From positions 1-29,300 of the forward strand of contig DATKHR010000104.1 of assembly GCA_035510155.1 (NCBI GenBank): a stretch of DNA of 29,300 bases, given 5' to 3'. The notes below the pieces were generated by a model that was not told where the DNA came from, searched no databases, and saw only the letters and a list, made by a program, of their open reading frames with translations. Positions 7,433 to 13,701 of this stretch are shown here, piece after piece (within the stretch, counting starts at the first letter, position 1; the number at the start of each line of letters is the position of its first letter). The DNA comes from DATKHR01 sp035510155. GTDB lineage: Bacteria > Acidobacteriota > Vicinamibacteria > Vicinamibacterales > CAVVIG01. Made by a program: the position numbers and the translations under genes.

Positions 7433-8824
7433 ATGCCTCGAGTTGAAGCCGCGGCGCCGCTGGCCGAAGCAACGCTCGCGGCGGCTCCTGATCCCGTCGA
7501 GAATCGCCCCGACTCGCGACTGCGATTCGACCAGCGTATTCTCTTGCTCGCGCTCGCCGCGGGCTTCCCGGCCGCCCTCGTGGCGCTCATCCTCCTGTGG
7601 ACGGGTGATTACACGCCAAAAGTTCAGTGGACGCTCACGGTGTTGATCGTGGGCGTCTGGACCGGCTGCTCGTTCAGCGTGCGCCACCGCGTGGTGTTGC
7701 CCCTCCAGACGCTCTCGAATCTTCTCGCCGCTTTGCGCGAGAGCGACTTTTCCATCCGCGCTCGGGGCGCGAGTGGGAACGATCCCCTCGGCGCCGTGAT
7801 GCTCGAGGTCAACGTACTCGCGTCTACGCTGCACAATCAGCGGCTCGTCGCCGTCGAGGCGGGCGCCCTGCTTCGGACCATGATGGTCGAGATCGACGTC
7901 GCGGTTCTCACCTTCGACGGGGCCCACGCATTGCGGCTCATCAATCGCGCCGGCGAGAAACTCCTCGGCCACGCGGCGGAGCATCTGCTGGGCCGGACCG
8001 CCGAGGACCTCGGGCTGGCCCGTTGTCTCGATGGTCCGACGCCGCGCATCGAGAACATTGCCTTTCCAGGAGGCACCGGACGCTGGGAGCTGCGACGAAC
8101 GACATTCCGCCAGGAGGGTCGGCCGCATCAGCTCGTCGTGCTGGCTGACGTCAGCCGCCCGCTGCGCGACGAAGAACGAAAGGCGTTCCAACGGTTGATT
8201 CGAGTGATCGGCCACGAGATCAACAATTCCCTCGCGCCGATCAAGTCGATTGCCGGGAGCCTGGAATCGCTGTTGGCGCGCAACGAGATGCCGGCCGACT
8301 GGAACGAGGACATGCGCAAAGGGCTGGCGGTCATCGCGGCCCGGTCGGACTCCCTCAGCCGGTTCACCACCGCCTACGCACGCCTCGCCAAGTTGCCCGC
8401 GCCGCGTCACGATTCGGTGAGCGTGCCGGCGCTCGTTCGGCGAATCGTGAACGTGGAGACGCGCCTTGGGGTTCGGATTGAGCCGAGCCCGGACGTGACG
8501 GTTCGCGCCGATCCAGACCAGCTGGAGCAGCTCCTGATCAATCTCTTTCACAACGCGGTCGATGCATCGCTCGAAACACAAGGCGCCGTCTCGGTCGGCT
8601 GGACGGCTGGACCGCGTCATCTCGAACTGTGGATCGACGATCAGGGCGCAGGCCTTCGGAACGCGTCGAACCTGTTTGTCCCGTTCTTCACGACCAAACC
8701 CGGCGGGTCGGGGATCGGCCTGGTGCTGTGCCGCCAAATCGCCGAGGCGCACGGCGGCGCCTTGACCCTCGAGAACCGCGTGGACCAGACAGGTTGTCGC
8801 GCGTTCCTCAGACTGCCGCTCTGA
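7433..8824 (+). CDS. NtrY/NtrB-like sensor histidine kinase
   Basis: A 463-residue membrane kinase, partner of the preceding regulator. Two membrane segments (about 36-56 and 66-83) are joined by a loop of roughly ten residues, so little is exposed outside. A HAMP-like linker (about 85-140) and a PAS-like domain (about 145-240) follow. The phospho-acceptor is His261 in RVIGHEINNSLAPIKS, the NtrB/NtrY form. The ATPase domain has the N box (N374 in LFHNAVDA), G1 (IDDQGAG, 401-407) and G2 (GGSGIGL, 424-430). Sensing is therefore probably by the cytoplasmic PAS domain or within the membrane. A 126-nt gap separates it from the regulator, with its own -10 box. Confidence 0.93.
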   Translation: MPRVEAAAPLAEATLAAAPDPVENRPDSRLRFDQRILLLALAAGFPAALVALILLWTGDYTPKVQWTLTVLIVGVWTGCSFSVRHRVVLPLQTLSNLLAALRESDFSIRARGASGNDPLGAVMLEVNVLASTLHNQRLVAVEAGALLRTMMVEIDVAVLTFDGAHALRLINRAGEKLLGHAAEHLLGRTAEDLGLARCLDGPTPRIENIAFPGGTGRWELRRTTFRQEGRPHQLVVLADVSRPLRDEERKAFQRLIRVIGHEINNSLAPIKSIAGSLESLLARNEMPADWNEDMRKGLAVIAARSDSLSRFTTAYARLAKLPAPRHDSVSVPALVRRIVNVETRLGVRIEPSPDVTVRADPDQLEQLLINLFHNAVDASLETQGAVSVGWTAGPRHLELWIDDQGAGLRNASNLFVPFFTTKPGGSGIGLVLCRQIAEAHGGALTLENRVDQTGCRAFLRLPL

Positions 8825-8854
8825 GACCGTTCAGAAACCCGACGCGGTTCCGGC

Positions 8855-8881
8855 CTCGCCTCTCACCGGCTCCCAGGCGAG
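8855..8881 (+). terminator. Possible terminator after the kinase gene
   Basis: CTCGCCT (8855-8861) and AGGCGAG (8875-8881) form a 7-bp stem with a 13-nt loop, followed by a moderately T-rich stretch. It lies 30 nt past the kinase stop. The tail is imperfect. Confidence 0.35.
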
Positions 8882-8901
8882 CGTTTGCTGTTGTCAATCG
8901 T

Positions 8902-8914
8902 TAAACGTCGTTTA
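8902..8914. promoter_or_regulatory. 13-bp palindrome TAAACG-T-CGTTTA
   Basis: A perfect inverted repeat with 6-bp arms and a one-base centre in an otherwise GC-rich gap. It lies upstream of the small winged-helix-like gene and so could be an operator, possibly for that gene's own product. Only the symmetry and position support this. Confidence 0.35.
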
Positions 8915-9020
8915 GGAGCGTCTCCGGCACTGTAGTCTCTTCATGCTGATCTGTCGTGAATCGCTGCGAAACACGACGTAACGTCGATGAGTCGACGCAA
9001 ATTGAGGCCCAAACGCGGAG

Positions 9021-9125
9021 ATGCACGAATTCGAGCCGGCGGCATATGCGTTGCTCCCGGCACCAGCATTCTCTGAGGGCGCCTCCGAACGATGGAACCC
9101 AGATCTGGCAGATCTGTCAGTGTGA
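9021..9125 (+). CDS. Possible 34-residue ORF ahead of the winged-helix gene
   Basis: The frame starts ATG 9021 (MHEFEPAAYALLPAP) and stops with TGA at 9123-9125. That stop overlaps a GTG at 9122 in frame with the following winged-helix-like protein (sequence GTGA), a common coupling arrangement. The peptide resembles nothing I know. It overlaps the longer form of the next gene, so at most one arrangement is right. Confidence 0.3.
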   Translation: MHEFEPAAYALLPAPAFSEGASERWNPDLADLSV

Positions 9126-9334
9126 ATGAGGGATTCGATCGCCTCCAGCGGCTGCTGTTGGCGATGCACGTGGGGGACGAGCTCCGGCCGGGCGATGCGG
9201 CAGACGAAACCGGGCTGAGCCCCGAGCTGTGTCGCGCGGTCCTGCTCGGCCTCGAGCGCGCCGGCCTGATGTCCCGATCTGAGACAGAGAGAGGCGACCG
9301 GTTCGTCCGATGCTCCCTGGACCTGATGGCGTAA
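9092..9334 (+). CDS. Small winged-helix-like DNA-binding protein
   Basis: An 80-residue protein (70 if it starts at GTG 9122). The core has the order helix (FDRLQRLLLAMHVGDEL), helix (RPGDAADETG), recognition-type helix (LSPELCRAVLLGLERAGL) and a wing-like end (MSRSETERGDRFVRCSL). That is the pattern of minimal winged-helix domains (compare MarR or Rrf2 cores), but no family can be named. GAGGG lies 12 nt before ATG 9092, a little far. The gene ends directly against the convergent lipoprotein gene. It may regulate itself or neighbours through the palindrome at 8902-8914; this is inference. Confidence 0.55.
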   Translation: MEPRSGRSVSVNEGFDRLQRLLLAMHVGDELRPGDAADETGLSPELCRAVLLGLERAGLMSRSETERGDRFVRCSLDLMA

Positions 9335-10180
9335 TCAGAACCCCGACGCCTTCGGCTCGTCCCCGACCCGTCTCCCATTCAGCCACGTATTGGGGCAGAG
9401 TGGGTGCGTGAAGATCGACGCCCCCTCCGCACTCGAATACGTGATGTCGTCCACCAACGGACCTCGCTCGGGATCGAGCTGCGCGAGGTGTCGCACCCGT
9501 TTCGCAATCTCGTGATCCGCGCAGGCCGTGTCGCCGGCCACGCCAAGGCCTCCGATGCGTTTCCCTGCTCTGTACAGCGGGACGCCGCCACCCAGCCCGA
9601 CCGTACCCCCACAGACCTTGCCGTCAGTTCCGCGCGCGTCTGCCGGCGCCTCGAGACATTCGGGCTTGAACGGATTCTGCCCGACCGCGCCCCACAGGGA
9701 GTGACCAGGCAACGTCAACGTGTAGAGCCTTGCCGTCGAGAGCGGCTGCGCGTCGGTGCTGAACGCGTTTGCCGTGTAGGCCTTGGCCTTGGCGATCGCC
9801 TGCGCCGCGGGCCAGACGGCGGCCGCGTCCTCAGTGGCAGCCGCGGCTCCGCAGATCTCGCCATTTCTGTTGACGACGGCGACCCATTCCAACTTCCCGC
9901 CGAACAACCCGCCAGCATCGCCGCCCTCGGCCGGCGCGCGTCGCAGATATTCCTGCAGGTCATTTGTGGACGGGAGATCGCCGCATTTTGCGCGCTGTGC
10001 GGCGGCCCGGGCAGCGCTGACGGCATCGTCAAGGGCACCAGCCTGGCCATCGGCCCGGCCTCCCGCCCCCGCGCCACCTCGAGTCGGATTGCACGCGCCA
10101 AGCATCGAGCAACATGACGCGATAGCGATCATTTGTCGGAGGGGCGATCCCGTCGCCAGCGTCGCAGGCAGCCGGCGCAT
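9335..10180 (-). CDS. GlcG/HbpS-like (DUF336) lipoprotein
   Basis: A 281-residue predicted lipoprotein. The basic start, the short hydrophobic run and lipobox LGAC (Cys30) indicate lipid attachment. The rest resembles the GlcG/HbpS (DUF336) fold: an N-terminal helix (LDDAVSAARAAAQRA, about 50-64), a strand with AVVNRNGEICG (101-111), a helix IAKAKAYTANAF (129-140) and the late motif GGVPLYRAGKRIGGLGVAGD (198-217). In this family the domain often binds haem or small acids and accompanies oxidases or dehydrogenases. Several extra Cys residues and a C-terminal tail are unusual. It starts 3 nt after the stop of the FAD oxidase gene, so the two are almost surely one operon. Met17 is an alternative start lacking the basic region. 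Confidence 0.75.
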   Translation of the reverse strand: MRRLPATLATGSPLRQMIAIASCCSMLGACNPTRGGAGAGGRADGQAGALDDAVSAARAAAQRAKCGDLPSTNDLQEYLRRAPAEGGDAGGLFGGKLEWVAVVNRNGEICGAAAATEDAAAVWPAAQAIAKAKAYTANAFSTDAQPLSTARLYTLTLPGHSLWGAVGQNPFKPECLEAPADARGTDGKVCGGTVGLGGGVPLYRAGKRIGGLGVAGDTACADHEIAKRVRHLAQLDPERGPLVDDITYSSAEGASIFTHPLCPNTWLNGRRVGDEPKASGF

Positions 10181-10183
10181 CGC

Positions 10184-11365
10184 TTATGCGCGGGCGGTGC
10201 TCTTCATCGCCGCAAACAGCTCGATGTGGCCGTCGACCACTCGCTGGCGCTCCGCGTCGTCCGGCTCCATCGCCCAGACGTCGCGCTGCGATGTGCCGCC
10301 GAGGATGATGCCGTCGCTCCGAGGCATCATGTGCAGCCCGAGGCTCCCAGGCGGCGTGGGGCGGGTGCCGCCGGCCGTGTGATAGGTGACTTCGGGTTGC
10401 GGGACCAGCACCGTGAGCTGGCCCTTGAGCGGCAAAAGCTCCCGATCACCGAACAGATCGCGCGCGCCAAGACCGGTGCAATTGATGACGATCGACTCCC
10501 GCAAAGCCGCAAGATCCCGCGGGCTGTCGAACTTGCGAATCACGAGGTGACCGCCCCATAGCAGGAAGTCACGGACGAGCGCATCGAGATAGATCGATGG
10601 CTCGATTCGAATCGTAGGACCCCAACGGGCGTACTTCGTCGGAAACGGGTGCTCTCCCGGACCAAGCAGCTCCTCGGGCGGCTGCAGCCCTTCCATGAGG
10701 CTCGGGCGCTCCGGTTCAAGCGGCGCAGGCGGGCGACTCTCGTCGATCAGAGTGAAGTTGTCAATCCACGACACACCATAGAGGGGCCCGACCATCAGCT
10801 GCAACTGACGATACGCGATGTCGGCCGCACGGCGATATTGCACGTCCCACTCCGGCGTCCGCCGATCAGGCTCCACGAGCCCTGAGGTCGGCGTGAACCC
10901 CGCGAGCGACATGTTCGAGGTTACGTTGGGTGGCACGGCCGCCGCGTAGATCGTGACGTCGAAGCCGCGCCGTTGAAGTTGCCTGGCGCTCGTGAGCCCT
11001 ACGGCTCCGCAGCCGATAACCGCCGCCCGCCGCTCCTGGTGCGCAGTGGCCAGCTCAGCCGCCATCAGACCGGTGCCCCAGGACAACGACATTCCTGCAC
11101 CGCCGTGACCGTAGTTGTGGACGAGCAGCTTGTCGTCAAGCTTGTCTGGTCTCAGCACGAACCCCGCGTCGCGGTGCGGCCGCAACCCAACGGTCGTTCG
11201 AATGACACGATCCCAGGATGCCTGGACGGGCGCGAGCCGAAATTGCGGCCGCGCGGCGACGCTGCGCCCCGGCGTGGCGTTCGGCCGCGCATTCGACGCG
11301 CAGCCGCTCAGGCCATAGCCCACAGCCGCCAGACCGGTCGTGGTCAGGAACGTCCGACGATTCAC
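10184..11365 (-). CDS. Tat lipoprotein FAD oxidase, D-amino-acid-oxidase-like with permuted motif order
   Basis: A 393-residue FAD protein of the D-amino-acid oxidase (DAO) family. The start MNRRTFLTT is a twin-arginine signal, and LSGC (Cys22) is a lipobox, so it should be folded in the cytoplasm and anchored outside. The motif order is unusual. VGLRPHRD (59-66) and HNYGHGGAGMSLSWG (83-97), which lie near the C-terminus of known DAO enzymes, come first. The FAD-binding VIGCGAVGL (116-124), normally at the N-terminus, follows. INCTGLGARDL (294-304) and IILGGTSQRDVW (353-364) then close the protein, which ends where the VGLRP strand would normally come next. The Arg that binds the substrate carboxylate appears kept (R62). 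The substrate is probably an amino or imino acid but is unproven. GTG 11365 has no Shine-Dalgarno site. Confidence 0.85.
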   Translation of the reverse strand: MNRRTFLTTTGLAAVGYGLSGCASNARPNATPGRSVAARPQFRLAPVQASWDRVIRTTVGLRPHRDAGFVLRPDKLDDKLLVHNYGHGGAGMSLSWGTGLMAAELATAHQERRAAVIGCGAVGLTSARQLQRRGFDVTIYAAAVPPNVTSNMSLAGFTPTSGLVEPDRRTPEWDVQYRRAADIAYRQLQLMVGPLYGVSWIDNFTLIDESRPPAPLEPERPSLMEGLQPPEELLGPGEHPFPTKYARWGPTIRIEPSIYLDALVRDFLLWGGHLVIRKFDSPRDLAALRESIVINCTGLGARDLFGDRELLPLKGQLTVLVPQPEVTYHTAGGTRPTPPGSLGLHMMPRSDGIILGGTSQRDVWAMEPDDAERQRVVDGHIELFAAMKSTARA

Positions 11366-11372
11366 GTGCGGA

Positions 11373-11378
11373 ATTATA
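11373..11378 (-). promoter_or_regulatory. -10 box placed for a leaderless FAD oxidase mRNA
   Basis: Perfect TATAAT on the minus strand, 7 nt before GTG 11365, with no Shine-Dalgarno site and no -35 match. It separates this operon from the upstream prolyl oligopeptidase gene. Confidence 0.55.
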
Positions 11379-11441
11379 CGGGGATTCCTGGCGTCGGGTC
11401 CGCCCCACCTCGGCGTGGGCGTCCGCGGCGGCCCGGCGTCC

Positions 11442-13565
11442 TCAACGCTTCTTCATGTGCGTCAGCGCGAAAGCCCACTCGTCCGCCAGCTCCGCGATGC
11501 GCTTGTCGGTCGGCCTGTAGCCATGCGACGCCTGAGTCTCGACGCGAATCAACACCGGCCTGTCGCACCCCTGGGCCGCCTGCATGGCGGCCGTGAACTT
11601 GAAGGAGTGGCTCGGCACCACCCGATCGTCGTGATCGGCCGTTGTCACGAGCGTCGCCGGGTAGCATGTTCCAGGCCGCACGTTGTGCAGCGGCGAGTAC
11701 TTCGACAGATACTGGAACGCCGTCGGTTCGTCCGACGATCCGTATTCGGTTGCCCAGGCCGATCCCCCCGTGAACTTGTGATAGCGGAGCATGTCCATGA
11801 CGCCGACCGCCGGCAACGCGACCGCGAAGAGATCCGGCCGCTGTTCCATCGCGACGCCGACCAGCAGCCCACCATTCGACCCACCCATGATCCCAAGCGT
11901 TTGCGGCGACGCGTAACGTTCGCGGACGAGATATTCCGCCGCTGCGATGAAATCGTCGAACACGTTCTGCTTCCGTTCGAGCATGCCAGCCTCGTGCCAC
12001 GCCTCGCCGTACTCCCCACCGCCTCGCATGTTCGCGGTCGCGTAAACCCCGCCGTGCTCGAGAAATGCAATCACGTCCGGGCGGAAGCGCGGCACTTCGG
12101 AAATATCGAATCCGCCGTATCCGTACAGCATCGTCGGGTTCGCTCCGTCTTTCTTCAAATCGCGGCGGTGCGTGATGAACACGGGCACGCGCGTGCCGTC
12201 TTTTGACGCGGCGAACACGCGCTCCGTGGTGAAGGGGGCGGGATCGAACGTCAGTCCGGGCGCCTCGAACGGACTGCTCTTCCCGGTCGCGAGATCGTAG
12301 CGGAACACCGTGGCCGGATAGAGCGGCGATTCGAAGCGATAGAAGATCTCCTGCCGGTCGTACCGCCCCACCGGCCCAACCATGGTGCCCAGACCGGGCG
12401 GCGTCACATGGCCGGCGATCGTGCCATCCAGGTTGTAAAATGCAATCTCACTCGCCACGTCAACCAGGGTGTTGACCGCGATCTTCCCTGCAAGAAGGCT
12501 CGCCGACTCGATCGCGTTGCTGCCGGACGGCACGATCGTCTTCCAGTTGGCGGCATCCGGCGTACCGATTGGCACGGCGACGATGGCCTTGTTGGGTGCG
12601 TTCCGATCGGTCTTGAGATATAGAAGGCCGTCAACGACGCCAAGCGGGTCGTATTCGGCCGTGTGATTCGGGTACAGCGCTCGAACGGGCGCCTCGAAGT
12701 TCGGCTTCAGTGGATCGCCGAGATCCTTCACGAACAGCTCGTTCTTGTTGCTCGTCCCTTTGTTCGTCACGATCCAGAGATAGCGTCCGGTCTCGTCGAG
12801 ATCGGCGTTGATGAACAGTTTGCGATCGTCCGTCCGCTCGTAAATCAGCCGATCCGCCGATTGGGGCGTGCCTAGGACGTGATAGTACACCTTCTTGTCC
12901 GCGAGCGCGGCCTCGAGTGCCTTGCCTTCCGGCGGCTCCGGGTACCGACCGTAAAAGAACCCTCGACCCGTGTGCACCCAGGCCACGGCCGAGAACTTGA
13001 CCCATCGAACGACGTCGTCCAATTGCCTGCCGTTCGACAGGTCGCGCACATAGTACGTCGACCAGTCAGACCCGCCAGGCGATTGGCCGTATGTGAAATG
13101 TCGCCCGTCCGGCGACGGCTCAAAATTCGACAATGCGATCGACCCATCGGGCGACCACTGATTGGGATCGATAACCACGGTCTCGGCGCCCGAAAGCGTC
13201 TCGCGCGCATGCACCACCCCCTGACGCTGCAATCCGCTGTTGCGTGTGTAGTACCAACGCCGCCCTTCGAAGCGCGGGACGCCGACCTTCGGATAATCCC
13301 ACAGCTTGCTGATGCGGTTCTTGAGGGCGTCGCGAACAGGAAGGGCGTCGAGATACTTCGAGGTGACGGCGTTCTCTTGGTCGATCCACTTCTTCAATTC
13401 AGGGGAGTTGAGGTCCTCCATCCACCGATAGGGATCGGCCACTTTTGTGCCGAAGTAGTTGTCGGCGCCGTCCGCCTCGCGCGGCTGGGGATACTTGACG
13501 GCAGGCGCCTGGGCGACGAGCGGGACACCCGCCAGAATGGCGGCAAGCAGGCGAACAGTCTTCAT
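11442..13565 (-). CDS. Exported prolyl oligopeptidase (family S9A)
   Basis: A serine peptidase that cuts short peptides after proline. The 707-residue precursor has a Sec signal peptide (MKTVRLLAAILAGVPLVAQA), so it acts outside the cytoplasm. The N-terminal helix carries DPYRWMEDL, an S9A hallmark. A seven-bladed propeller region spans about 80-440 and the hydrolase domain follows. The catalytic triad is visible: Ser563 in GGSNGG, the Asp in ADHDDRVVP (about 646-647) and His681 in ASHGYRP. ATG 13565 is chosen over the longer open frame because GGAGG lies 4 nt upstream and the signal peptide starts there. It diverges from the M14 peptidase gene, 136 bp apart, which suggests joint peptide breakdown. 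Confidence 0.95.
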   Translation of the reverse strand: MKTVRLLAAILAGVPLVAQAPAVKYPQPREADGADNYFGTKVADPYRWMEDLNSPELKKWIDQENAVTSKYLDALPVRDALKNRISKLWDYPKVGVPRFEGRRWYYTRNSGLQRQGVVHARETLSGAETVVIDPNQWSPDGSIALSNFEPSPDGRHFTYGQSPGGSDWSTYYVRDLSNGRQLDDVVRWVKFSAVAWVHTGRGFFYGRYPEPPEGKALEAALADKKVYYHVLGTPQSADRLIYERTDDRKLFINADLDETGRYLWIVTNKGTSNKNELFVKDLGDPLKPNFEAPVRALYPNHTAEYDPLGVVDGLLYLKTDRNAPNKAIVAVPIGTPDAANWKTIVPSGSNAIESASLLAGKIAVNTLVDVASEIAFYNLDGTIAGHVTPPGLGTMVGPVGRYDRQEIFYRFESPLYPATVFRYDLATGKSSPFEAPGLTFDPAPFTTERVFAASKDGTRVPVFITHRRDLKKDGANPTMLYGYGGFDISEVPRFRPDVIAFLEHGGVYATANMRGGGEYGEAWHEAGMLERKQNVFDDFIAAAEYLVRERYASPQTLGIMGGSNGGLLVGVAMEQRPDLFAVALPAVGVMDMLRYHKFTGGSAWATEYGSSDEPTAFQYLSKYSPLHNVRPGTCYPATLVTTADHDDRVVPSHSFKFTAAMQAAQGCDRPVLIRVETQASHGYRPTDKRIAELADEWAFALTHMKKR

Positions 13566-13585
13566 ATGGCCTCCGGACTGGCTCA

Positions 13586-13591
13586 ATTCTA
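13586..13591 (-). promoter_or_regulatory. -10 box of the prolyl oligopeptidase gene
   Basis: TAGAAT on the minus strand, 20 nt before ATG 13565. Transcription would start about 14 nt before the ATG, just ahead of the GGAGG ribosome site at 13570-13574. Confidence 0.45.
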
Positions 13592-13689
13592 GCGAACCGG
13601 GCGCCTCAGACCGCCGAGAGGCTCCGCCTCGCTGGGCCAACATTGTCCACCTGCGCGGGCGCGACGACACCTTTGCCAAGCCGCTGACT

Positions 13690-13695
13690 TATACT
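13690..13695 (+). promoter_or_regulatory. -10 box placed for a leaderless M14 peptidase mRNA
   Basis: TATACT, 6 nt before GTG 13702. There is no Shine-Dalgarno site and no -35 at proper spacing. Confidence 0.5.
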
Positions 13696-13701
13696 CGGCG
13701 C

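Noticed and set aside
7373..8752. A 459-codon open frame antisense to the histidine kinase
   Set aside because: The plus strand encodes a full kinase with all motifs. High GC at third positions opens the opposite frame, and its translation has no recognisable domain.
13459..13701. An 81-codon N-terminal extension of the M14 peptidase
   Set aside because: It runs antisense through the start of the prolyl oligopeptidase gene and would bury the signal peptide.
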